Source: Tautonia plasticadhaerens (GTDB taxonomy: Bacteria > Planctomycetota > Planctomycetia > Isosphaerales > Isosphaeraceae). From it: DNA of 64,000 nt. The stretch spans positions 744,001 to 808,000 of the forward strand of contig NZ_CP036426.1 of the NCBI RefSeq assembly GCF_007752535.1. The letters run 5' to 3'. The notes under the pieces were generated by a model. That model was not told the DNA's origin, searched no databases, and saw only the letters and a list, made by a program, of their open reading frames with translations. This document shows, in pieces, positions 8,440 through 16,019 of the stretch. Numbering within the stretch: position 1 is the first letter of the stretch; every line of letters begins with the position of its first letter. A program made the translations under genes and the position numbers.

Positions 8440-9408
8440 TCAATGGCTTCCATTGATGCGACGAGGTCGCCCGGGTGTCGAGGCCTCCGGCGGGTCCGGG
8501 ACGGGGGAGAGTCGGCCGAGGTAGGGCCCGACGTTGGGGATGGCCGGCCCGAGGATGACCGTCAGCCCGCTCCGCTTGGCGAGCCCCTGATAGTTCACCA
8601 CGCTCCGGCCCCCGACGAACACCGGCGCCCCCCGGAGCCCCGAGAGCTCCCCGAACCGCTTCCGGACGTTCCGGGAGAGCGTCATCGAGATCCCCACCGC
8701 GACGGGCTCCCAGTCGTGGATCGCCTGCTGGATCTCCCGGACCGCCAGGTCGGCGCCGAGGTAGATGGCCCGCCAGCCCGAGAGTTCCAGGGCCAGGCTC
8801 AGCATCAGCGGCCCCCCCTCGTGGCGATCCCCCTGGACGCTCAGGGCCAGGATGCTGCCCCTCGGCCTCGTATTGGATCCCTGGGCCTCGTCGACTAGGC
8901 CCGCCAGCTTGCGGAGCAGGTACATGCTGGCCAGGCGTTCCTTGGCCATCGAGCACTCGCCCCGGAAGAGCCGCTCCCCCGACTCGGTCAAGGAGGGGGA
9001 GATGACCCGGTCGACGATCTCCGGCAAGCCGAGGCCGGATGAGGCCCGGCGGTAAATCTCCTCGGCGGCGATGCAGTCGGCCCGCCCCAGGGCCGAGATC
9101 AGGCGATCCACCGGGTCGTCTCGCCCCGGGCCGTCCGGCATGCCGACCTCGGCGACGAGCCGGCCGTCCCGGGCGTCGGCGATGACCTTGCAGATCGCCT
9201 CCCCGGACCGGGAACGGCGGGCGATCTCGCGGATTAGGCGAACCTGCTCGGCCTGATAGCGCCGATGGCCGGCTTGGGTCCGGGAGGGGTCGGGGAAACC
9301 GTATCGCCGCTCCCAGACGCGCAGGGTGTGGCAGCTGACCCCGGTGAGCTTGGAGACCGCGGCGATCGAGTAGCGGGGAACGGAGAACAGTCCGGCGTCC
9401 ACGATCAC
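8440..9408 (-). CDS. MerR-family regulator with B12-binding-like domain (CarH/LitR type)
   Basis: This is a 322-residue transcription regulator. The MerR winged helix is at 11-80 (YSIAAVSKLTGVSCHTLRVWERRYGFPDPSRTQAGHRRY). A four-helix cap follows (about 98-180), then a Rossmann-like cobalamin-binding domain (about 183-300). The cobalamin-ligand motif DxHxxG is intact as D194-R-H196-E-G-G199. The W-x9-EH motif of light-sensing CarH proteins is replaced by L147-x9-E157-R158. B12 binding is therefore plausible, but CarH-type photochemistry is doubtful. The start is a GTG at 9406-9408; the GTG two codons later is better spaced from GGGGAGG and is an alternative. A 20 bp inverted repeat upstream (9619-9638) is a candidate operator. 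Confidence 0.85.
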   Translation of the reverse strand: MIVDAGLFSVPRYSIAAVSKLTGVSCHTLRVWERRYGFPDPSRTQAGHRRYQAEQVRLIREIARRSRSGEAICKVIADARDGRLVAEVGMPDGPGRDDPVDRLISALGRADCIAAEEIYRRASSGLGLPEIVDRVISPSLTESGERLFRGECSMAKERLASMYLLRKLAGLVDEAQGSNTRPRGSILALSVQGDRHEGGPLMLSLALELSGWRAIYLGADLAVREIQQAIHDWEPVAVGISMTLSRNVRKRFGELSGLRGAPVFVGGRSVVNYQGLAKRSGLTVILGPAIPNVGPYLGRLSPVPDPPEASTPGRPRRINGSH

Positions 9409-9759
9409 TCGCCTCCCCGGCTTCGGTGAAGTGGCCGGGGGCGGGGGCCGCTCGACGACCGGCCGAGTGGCCGACAGCCCCCGGACGAAGCCGTGTCAGA
9501 GCGGCGCGGCGCGCCTCGGGACGGCGACGTCACGTCCGGGAAATCGACGTTTCCATGATCTTCCCCCCTCCGGATGGCCAATGCAAGTCAACTTCCCACC
9601 CCCGGGGAATGCCCGGCGATGTTGCCGGGATGCAACATGGCGGCGGCATGGCCTAGGCTCCCTGAGGGGGAGGGCGGCTCACAGCCCCGGGCGATGGGAC
9701 CTTTCGCCCGGTCCGGGGGGGAACCCCGGACCAACTCGACTCGGAGAGAGGATCACGCG
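9409..9759. promoter_or_regulatory. Divergent intergenic region with MerR-type inverted repeat
   Basis: This 351 bp region lies between the minus-strand MerR/B12 gene and the plus-strand matrixin gene. It contains a perfect inverted repeat with 7 bp arms, ATGTTGC-N6-GCAACAT (9619-9638), of the size typical of MerR operators. TAGGCT at 9653-9658 could be a -10 for the plus-strand gene, 14 bp beyond the repeat. GGAGAGAGG at 9742-9750 is the ribosome binding site for the matrixin gene. Control of either gene through the repeat is inference. Confidence 0.45.
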
Positions 9760-11259
9760 ATGTTCGGCGACAGCACTCAAGGGGCTCGCGAGGGCCGTCG
9801 ACGGGACGCCAACGGCCTGAGGCCGACGCTCGAGGGGCTGGAACAGCGCCTGCTGCTCTACTCGACGCTCGGCGGAGAATGGGCCTACGGGAGCCGGATC
9901 ACCTACAGCTTCCCGCCCGACGGCGCGAACGTCGGCGGCGTGCCGAACGCCCTCTCCCAGGCGATGGCCGGCCGGGGGATCACGGAGGCGCAGTGGAAGG
10001 CCGAGCTGCGGCGGGCCTTCGCGGTCTGGCAGTCGGCCGCCAACATCAACCTCGCCGAGGTGCCCGACTCGGGCGCCTCGCTCGGGGTGCCGGGCAACCA
10101 GCAGAACGACTCGAGGTTCGGGGACATCCGGGTCTTCGCCACGCCGCAGCAGCCGGGGGTGCTGGGCTACGCCTTCGCGCCGCCACCGATCAACGGCGGG
10201 ACCAGGGCCGGGGACGTGGTGCTCAACAGCTCGGCGGCCTGGAACGTCGGCTCGACGTTCGACCTGCAGACGGTCGCCATCCACGAGGTCGGGCACGCGC
10301 TGGGCCTGGGCCATTCGAGCATCAGCACCGCGGCGATGTACGACGTCTATAACGGCCTGAAGCAGGGGATCATCAGCGACGACATCAACGGGCTGCGCTC
10401 CCTGTACGGGGCCCGGCAGCAGGACTGGCTCGACCAGTACCGCAACAACAAGGATCCCTGGAATGCCATCAACGTCTCCGGCTATCTCGACGCCTCCGGC
10501 CGGGTGACGCTGCCGAGCCTGGACGTCACCTCGAACCAGGACGACGACTGGTTCTACGTCAAGGCGCCGAGCAACGCCAGCGGGACGATGGTGATCACGA
10601 TGCAGGCCAAGGATCTCAGCTCGCTGAGCCCCCGGTTCGAGGTCTACAACTCGGCCCTGCAACTGGCCGGCTGGACCGTCTCGCCGAACCCGAGCACCAC
10701 CTACGGGTCGACCATCTCGCTGCAGTTCACGGGGGTGCCGGCCGGCACAGGGGTGTACATCAACGCCCGGGGCTGGAACGCCCAGAATAGCGGCGTCAAC
10801 GGCATCGGCGCCTACGCCCTCCGGGTGGACTTCAGCGGCGGGCCGGTCCCGCCGGCGATCGTCTCGCCGCCGGGCACGACCGTGCCCGAGAAGCCCGACC
10901 AGGGCGGGGGCTCCATCGCTCTGGCCGCCCCGGATCCCGCGAAGGGGGGCGGATCGTGGCGGAAGGACGCCACGCCGGCTCCCTCACCGATCGGATTGTC
11001 GAAGGGTACCCGGTTCTCGACCTGGGAAACACCGGACAACAGCGACCCCTCGTACGGGACCGTCGCGTTCCGATCGCCCGACCGCCCCGGGCTCGGGCGC
11101 GTCTTCGAGCCGACGACCGCGTTCGCGGCCCCCTCCCCGTGGTTCGTGCAGGCCATCGACGCCGCGTTGGAGGAGGTGGAGGGGGACACGCCCCCGTCGA
11201 AGAACGCCCGATTGGCCAGTTGGATCGACGAGGTCATGACGGTCGAACTCCCGACCTGA
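9760..11259 (+). CDS. Matrixin-type (M10) zinc metalloprotease with LExLExR N-terminal motif
   Basis: This 499-residue predicted secreted zinc protease shows the metzincin zinc site as HEVGHALGLGH (ligands H175, H179, H185; catalytic E176). A Met-turn candidate follows at M193 (AAMYDV). The N-terminus has no ordinary signal peptide. It carries GLRPTLEGLEQRLLLYS (19-35), matching the LEPR-XLL-like motif of planctomycete surface proteins. A beta-rich region at about 240-400 may be a pre-peptidase-type or jelly-roll domain. The last 100 residues are Pro/Gly-rich and probably disordered. The ATG is chosen for its GGAGAGAGG ribosome site. The next gene carries the same N-terminal motif and lies 183 bp downstream on the same strand. 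Confidence 0.85.
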   Translation: MFGDSTQGAREGRRRDANGLRPTLEGLEQRLLLYSTLGGEWAYGSRITYSFPPDGANVGGVPNALSQAMAGRGITEAQWKAELRRAFAVWQSAANINLAEVPDSGASLGVPGNQQNDSRFGDIRVFATPQQPGVLGYAFAPPPINGGTRAGDVVLNSSAAWNVGSTFDLQTVAIHEVGHALGLGHSSISTAAMYDVYNGLKQGIISDDINGLRSLYGARQQDWLDQYRNNKDPWNAINVSGYLDASGRVTLPSLDVTSNQDDDWFYVKAPSNASGTMVITMQAKDLSSLSPRFEVYNSALQLAGWTVSPNPSTTYGSTISLQFTGVPAGTGVYINARGWNAQNSGVNGIGAYALRVDFSGGPVPPAIVSPPGTTVPEKPDQGGGSIALAAPDPAKGGGSWRKDATPAPSPIGLSKGTRFSTWETPDNSDPSYGTVAFRSPDRPGLGRVFEPTTAFAAPSPWFVQAIDAALEEVEGDTPPSKNARLASWIDEVMTVELPT

Positions 11260-11442
11260 TCTCGGGCCCGCCCCCGAGAGGGCAGCCCGGGTGTCGGGCT
11301 CCCGGTCGGACGCGTGGTTTCTCGGCGACACCAGGACGGCGTGGACCTAGGCTTCCGAAGGCGACCCATGCGACCGGCAGCCGAACGCTTCGACGTGCTC
11401 CCGGATCGAGTCGTGCGGATTCGGGCGAGAAGGGCATTGTTC

Positions 11443-14421
11443 ATGAAGACCAGGATCCCCGAGCGACGAACCCTGCTCCGGGCGATTCGGCCCCGGGTCG
11501 AGCCGCTGGAATGCCGGATCGCCCGATCGGGCGATCCGCTCACGTTCCCGATTCCCCCTGACTTCTCCCCGTTGAGGATGCTCTTCGGGGACACGCTGCC
11601 GACGCCGCCGGACGACTCGCTCTCGCTGCCGACGCCGCCGGACGACTTCCCCACCCTGCCGACGCCGCCGGACGACTCGCCGCCCGAACCCTCGGATCCG
11701 ATCGACTTCCCCGGGCCGCCCGACCCGATCGACCCGGATTCTCCGGACGGGGGCGGAGTCGACCCGCCGACCCCGTTCCCCCCCCCGGTCGACCCGCAGC
11801 CCGGAGACGGCCCCTCGCCGACCGACCCCGGTCAGGGGCCGACGCCCCCGTCGCAACCGATCCCCAGGCCCCCCGAGCCGCCGACCTTGCCGGTCGCCGC
11901 CGTCCGTCCGGCCGACGGGGACGTGCTGGAGGCCGGGACGGTCGGGGAGATCTCGGTGACGATGGCCGAGGCCATCACCCGGGAGGGGCTCAACCCGGGC
12001 GATTTCCTGCTGGAGCGGATCCCCACCTCCGGGAAGCCCGAGCGGATCTTCGGCCTCCAACGCCCGCCCGGCTGGCGCCTGGAGGCGGGGGGGACACGCC
12101 TGGTCCTGCTGACCGGCCAGCCCCTGGCCGAGGGCCGCTATCGCCTGACCCTGATTCGGGGGAGCCGGTTCACCGGCGTCGGGGGCCGGACGATCGACTC
12201 GGTCCCGGTCGACACGGTCCTCTCGGAATTCCGGGTCGCGGCCCCGTCGAAGCCGCCGGCCCCGGTCGTCGAGGTCCCCGATCGCCCCCCGTCCGCCCCG
12301 GCCAAGCCGGTGCCCCGGCCGACCCCCGGGACTCCCTCACCGGGACGCCCCGAGCCGGCCCCGACCGGGGTGACGCTCGACCGTGCCGTCGCCATCGGGA
12401 CGATCGGGCCCGAGGTCCGGGACGTCTCCGGGACGCTCGGCCCGTCCGGCGCCCCGTCCTCGGTCCGGCTCTACCGGATCGAGCTGGCGCCGGGCCACTT
12501 CTGGAGGCTCGGCCTGGAGGTCTCGGGGGACCACGCCGGGAGCCCGATGCCGACCCGGATCTCGCTGTTCGACGCCGAAGGCCGGCTGATCGACTCCGGC
12601 GCCATGACCCTGGACGGCTCGCCGGACGACCCCTTCCTCTTCGCGGGCCTGGAGCCGGGGACGTATTTCGTCGGCGTCTCCTCGGTCGATGACGAACCGG
12701 GGAACGGCGGCTATGACCCGGTGACCGGGGCCGTCGGGGTGAACCTGAGGTCCCAGCCCGGAGGCTCGTTCTCGCTCTCCCTGGTGGCCGACCCCGCCGA
12801 TTCCCCGACCCGGGTCGTCGGCCTGGATCTCGACCGGCTCGACCCGGCCGACCCGGTGCCGACGGGTTTCACGATCCGCTTCGACGGCCCGGTCCGGGCC
12901 TGGGGGCCGGGCGGGGCGACCGGATCGGAGTCCTCGGGCCCGCCTGTCGAGGTCGTCGACCAGGCGGGGCGAGTCTGGCCCGCCACGGCGGTCTCCTACG
13001 ACGCCCAGACCGGCGCGCTCTCGATGCTGTTCCGGGACCGGCTCCCCAGGGGCCGCTACGAGGTCCGGCTGCCGGCCTCGGGCGGCCTCGTCGACCTGGC
13101 CGGACTCTCGCCGGTGGCCGACGGGATGCCCGGCCGCGTGCTCGGCCGATTCGAGGTCACCACGGTGCCGACCGCTCGAGACCCGAACGACCTCGGCGCC
13201 CTCCTGCCCGGCCGTGCCCCTGCGGGAGAGGCGGTCGAACTGCGACTCGCCCCGGGGGCGTCGGAGGCGGTCCGGTTCGTCGTCACCTACGAGACGCAAT
13301 ACGAGCTGCGGCTGCTCGACCCGTCCGGCGGGGTTTCGATCGAGCTGGTCGGCCCCGACGGGCCGATCCTCCTGGATCCCCTGCCGACGGGCGTGAACGG
13401 GACCCAGGTCCAGCTCCGCCCGGGGGTCTATTCCGTCCGCCTCGTCAACCTGGGGTCGGGGCCCGCCGGGGTCTCCCTCCGGATCCGGGCGCTGGATCCC
13501 CCGAGGGATTCGGTGCCGCTGAACGGGGTCGGCCAGGGGCCGGCGCTCGGGATGAGGCTGGTCTCCCCTTCGGCGGGCCCTCGTCCCTCGAATCCGATCG
13601 AGGTCGGCGGCTCGACCACGAATCCGGGCCCCCCGGCGACCTTCCCGGACGCGCCGGGGAGCGCGGCCGGGCCGATCGGCCCGGGGGTAGATACGGGGTC
13701 GGAGGCGATCGCGATGGGAGAAGCAGGGGCCTCGATCCCCGGCGGGCCCACGCTGTCGCTCGACGTCGAGTTGCTCGGCCGGCCGACATTGCAGTCGTTG
13801 AGGGTGGCCGCGGTGAGCCCCGACGGCGCCGAGGGCCTGGCGGCGACCGCCTCGATTGGGGGGGGGCCTGAGTTGTTCCGCTCCTTCGCGATCGGCCCCG
13901 GGCAGTCTGTCGGCCTCCCCGGGGTCGACCACGGCGGGTGGGGCGGGCCGGCTTCCGGCCCGACGGCCTGGGCCGGGGCCGAACCCGGCGAGGGCGGTGC
14001 GGTCGTGCTCGGGCCTCAAGAGTCCCGGGCCCCCGGCGGTGAGTCGGCGGTCGACCTGCTCGATGCCGTGCTCGCCCTGCTGCCCCCGGCCGGGGGCCCG
14101 ATCGGGGACGACCTGGCGATGCTCGACCTGGGAGTCGTCCCCGGGCCATCGGGCGGGGTCGACGAGGGGGCTCGGGAGCCCGATCCTCCCGGGGACCGGG
14201 AACCGTTGCCGATCTCGGTGGTCCAGGCCCTCAGCCTGGGAGTGGTCGTCACCTGGACCGCCAGGCGATGGTCGAGGCGCCGGATCCGGGCCGGTCGACG
14301 GACGGGGCGGCCGCCGGGCGTCGGGGGCCCCGATTCGTCGATCGCGGCGGCGAGGGACGGCGCCCTCCTCGACGGCCTGATCCGACGACACCCGGGATCG
14401 TGCGCCGGTCGCCTCAGCTGA
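11443..14421 (+). CDS. Large surface protein with LEPR-like motif, PPC-like domain and C-terminal membrane helix
   Basis: The protein has 992 residues. The N-terminus has RPRVEPLECRIARS (19-32), the same motif class as the upstream metalloprotease. A Pro/Asp-rich stretch (about 45-145) contains three LPTPPDD decapeptides. Residues 145-270 look like a bacterial Ig-like fold (VRPADGDVLEAGTVGEISVTM). Residues 305-450 resemble a pre-peptidase C-terminal (PPC) beta-sandwich (YRIELAPGHFWRLGLEVSG; FAGLEPGTYFVGVSS). A second sandwich lies at about 585-690. Near the C-terminus is one possible membrane helix (ISVVQALSLGVVVTWTA) followed by a strongly basic tail, which suggests membrane anchoring. No catalytic site was seen. 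Its stop codon overlaps that of the convergent gene. Confidence 0.75.
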   Translation: MKTRIPERRTLLRAIRPRVEPLECRIARSGDPLTFPIPPDFSPLRMLFGDTLPTPPDDSLSLPTPPDDFPTLPTPPDDSPPEPSDPIDFPGPPDPIDPDSPDGGGVDPPTPFPPPVDPQPGDGPSPTDPGQGPTPPSQPIPRPPEPPTLPVAAVRPADGDVLEAGTVGEISVTMAEAITREGLNPGDFLLERIPTSGKPERIFGLQRPPGWRLEAGGTRLVLLTGQPLAEGRYRLTLIRGSRFTGVGGRTIDSVPVDTVLSEFRVAAPSKPPAPVVEVPDRPPSAPAKPVPRPTPGTPSPGRPEPAPTGVTLDRAVAIGTIGPEVRDVSGTLGPSGAPSSVRLYRIELAPGHFWRLGLEVSGDHAGSPMPTRISLFDAEGRLIDSGAMTLDGSPDDPFLFAGLEPGTYFVGVSSVDDEPGNGGYDPVTGAVGVNLRSQPGGSFSLSLVADPADSPTRVVGLDLDRLDPADPVPTGFTIRFDGPVRAWGPGGATGSESSGPPVEVVDQAGRVWPATAVSYDAQTGALSMLFRDRLPRGRYEVRLPASGGLVDLAGLSPVADGMPGRVLGRFEVTTVPTARDPNDLGALLPGRAPAGEAVELRLAPGASEAVRFVVTYETQYELRLLDPSGGVSIELVGPDGPILLDPLPTGVNGTQVQLRPGVYSVRLVNLGSGPAGVSLRIRALDPPRDSVPLNGVGQGPALGMRLVSPSAGPRPSNPIEVGGSTTNPGPPATFPDAPGSAAGPIGPGVDTGSEAIAMGEAGASIPGGPTLSLDVELLGRPTLQSLRVAAVSPDGAEGLAATASIGGGPELFRSFAIGPGQSVGLPGVDHGGWGGPASGPTAWAGAEPGEGGAVVLGPQESRAPGGESAVDLLDAVLALLPPAGGPIGDDLAMLDLGVVPGPSGGVDEGAREPDPPGDREPLPISVVQALSLGVVVTWTARRWSRRRIRAGRRTGRPPGVGGPDSSIAAARDGALLDGLIRRHPGSCAGRLS
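11596..11685 (+). repeat. Three tandem 30-bp coding repeats (LPTPPDD)
   Basis: Units start at 11596, 11626 and 11656. Each encodes LPTPPDD plus three variable residues. They lie in the disordered Pro/Asp-rich linker of the surface protein. Confidence 0.8.
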
Positions 14422-15073
14422 GGGCCGGGACCCGGTACGCCCGCCGGCGGTCGAGGCAGCCGACCTGGACCGCCGAGCCGGCGACCCGGAGGCAATAGGC
14501 CGCCCGCCGTGCCAGCCACTCGGGGCGCCCGGACCGCTCGGCCAGGTCCCGGGTCGTGAACGGGTCGGGCAGGTCGTCGGGCAGCAGGGCCCGGAGGTCG
14601 GCCGGCACCCGGATCGAGGTCTCCGAGACGACCCGTCGCAGCCGACGGTCGGCGACCACATATCCCCGGCGTCCCCGGGCCGGGATCCGCTCCTCGTCGA
14701 CCTCGACGGCGAGCACGACGACCTCCAGGCTCGGATGTGAGATCAGGCCGGCGAGCCCGACGAGGTGCTCGAACGCGTCGAACGGCCCTCCCCGCCTCGG
14801 GCTGGTCCGGGAGGACCGGGCCGGGCCCCCCGGGGTTTCGAGCCGGAGGATCCGGCGGGCGGAGATCACCGGCTGGGCGACGAGGACCTGATTCCCCGGC
14901 AGCAGCCGCCCGAGCTTCGGCCGGAGGGCCGACGTCGGGCCGCACTGCACCTCGACGAGCCGGCCGTCCGGGGCGATCGCGTCGACCCGGTCCCGGCCCA
15001 GTCGCACCTCGACCCAGGAGCCGTCCCCCCCGGCGAATCGACGCTTCAACTCCCGGTGGAGGCTGGATTCCAT
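14414..15073 (-). CDS. Hypothetical protein, possible PD-(D/E)XK nuclease-like fold
   Basis: This 219-residue protein starts MESSLHRELKRRF. It has a stretch VEVRLGRDRVDAIAPDGRLVEVQ, which looks like the D...(E)xK core of PD-(D/E)XK nucleases (D near 29, E near 39). The expected Lys is Gln (EVQ), a substitution known in some nuclease branches. The middle (70-150) includes FEHLVGLAGLISHPSLEVVVLAVEVDEER. The C-terminal 60 residues (FTTRDLAERSGRPEWLARRAAYCLR) resemble a winged helix. It follows pyrE with only 8 bp between stop and start, so the two are probably co-transcribed. The nuclease assignment is inference from short motifs. Confidence 0.65.
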   Translation of the reverse strand: MESSLHRELKRRFAGGDGSWVEVRLGRDRVDAIAPDGRLVEVQCGPTSALRPKLGRLLPGNQVLVAQPVISARRILRLETPGGPARSSRTSPRRGGPFDAFEHLVGLAGLISHPSLEVVVLAVEVDEERIPARGRRGYVVADRRLRRVVSETSIRVPADLRALLPDDLPDPFTTRDLAERSGRPEWLARRAAYCLRVAGSAVQVGCLDRRRAYRVPALS

Positions 15074-15081
15074 CGCCCGGC

Positions 15082-15657
15082 TCAGCTCGAGGGGGGGAGC
15101 GGCTCCACGCCCAAATCCCGGATCGTCAGCAGCGCCCGGAACTCCAGGCCGGCGTCGGCGAAGGCGTCGGCAGCCCCCTCGAGGCGGTCGAGCATGACGA
15201 TGACCCGGGCGACCCGACATCCCATCGCCCGGGCCGCCTCGACGGCCTTGAGCGACGAGCCCCCGGTGGTCGCGACGTCGTCGAGGATCGCCACGGTCGA
15301 GCCCGGCTCCAGCGGGCCCTCGACCAGGTTCCCCGTCCCATGCCCCTTGGCTTCCTTCCGGACGAGGAACCCGCGCAGGTCGGGACGCCTCCCCGACCCG
15401 GCGACCGCCAGGGCGGCCCCCACGATGGGGTCGGCCCCCATCGTCAGGCCGCCGACCGCCGCCACCTCCGGCACCTCGTCGAGCAGCTCCAGCATCCCGG
15501 AGCCGACGAGTGCCGCCCCCTCGGCCGAGAGCGTGACCCGGCGACCGTCCACGTAATAATGCGAACTCCGCCCGCTGGCCAGCGTGAAGGTCCCCACCTT
15601 CAGGGCATCCCGCCGCAGCAGCCCGATCAGCCGATCCCGATCCCAGCCGACATCCAT
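15082..15657 (-). CDS. pyrE: Orotate phosphoribosyltransferase
   Basis: It converts orotate and PRPP to orotidine 5'-phosphate in de novo pyrimidine synthesis, in the cytoplasm. The 191-residue length is normal for the family. The PRPP-binding motif is VAILDDVATTGGSS (122-135). The catalytic flexible loop is RKEAKGHGTGN (100-110), with the usual Lys and His residues. The N-terminal FTLASGRSSHYYVDGRR matches the orotate-site strand. The ATG is placed for MDVGWDRDRL. The gene precedes the possible nuclease gene by 8 bp on the same strand. No other pyrimidine gene is in the window. Confidence 0.95.
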   Translation of the reverse strand: MDVGWDRDRLIGLLRRDALKVGTFTLASGRSSHYYVDGRRVTLSAEGAALVGSGMLELLDEVPEVAAVGGLTMGADPIVGAALAVAGSGRRPDLRGFLVRKEAKGHGTGNLVEGPLEPGSTVAILDDVATTGGSSLKAVEAARAMGCRVARVIVMLDRLEGAADAFADAGLEFRALLTIRDLGVEPLPPSS

Positions 15658-16017
15658 CCCATCGACCTCCGATCCCAGGACGAGCCGACCCGGCGGCCCT
15701 CACCCAGCCCGGGCCCAAGCATAGCCCGATCGAGGCCCCGCGACCAGCCGTCCGATCCGGCCGGGTTGTCCCATTCTCCCGGGATCGAGCGGTCGTCCCG
15801 GCCGGATCGAGGCAGGGGAGGGCGGCTGCGGAATTGACCATCGTGGCACGGTCTCGCCCAGCCCGATTGGCCGGGTCGATTCGATCAGATAATCGTTCAA
15901 ATCGTTCACGGCTCGAATCGCGGGTTGTGGCCCGAGGGGGTGCGTTTTTCGCGAATTTCCCGTATGTGTCGGGAAAAATTCTTTTGGCCCTTGCCGCCGC
16001 TTCGGGATCGGTTTAGG
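15658..16017. promoter_or_regulatory. Divergent intergenic region with duplicated direct-repeat element and promoter
   Basis: This 360 bp region separates pyrE (minus) from the MerR/B12-like gene (plus). AATCGTTCAAATCGTTCA at 15891-15908 contains ATCGTTCA twice with a 9 bp period. A near-identical copy (17 of 18) occurs at 16022-16039. TTTCCCG-N7-CGGGAAA (15956-15976) is a 7 bp inverted repeat between them. The region is locally less GC-rich than its neighbours. It is probably an operator/promoter zone for the regulator gene; that is inference. Confidence 0.5.
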
Positions 16018-16019
16018 AT
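15991..16019 (+). promoter_or_regulatory. Predicted sigma-70 promoter of the regulator-sigma factor operon
   Basis: The -35 is TTGCCG (15991-15996) and the -10 is TAGGAT (16014-16019), with an ideal 17 bp spacer. Transcription would start near 16026, inside the second direct-repeat element (16022-16039). A protein bound there could block initiation. Confidence 0.45.
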
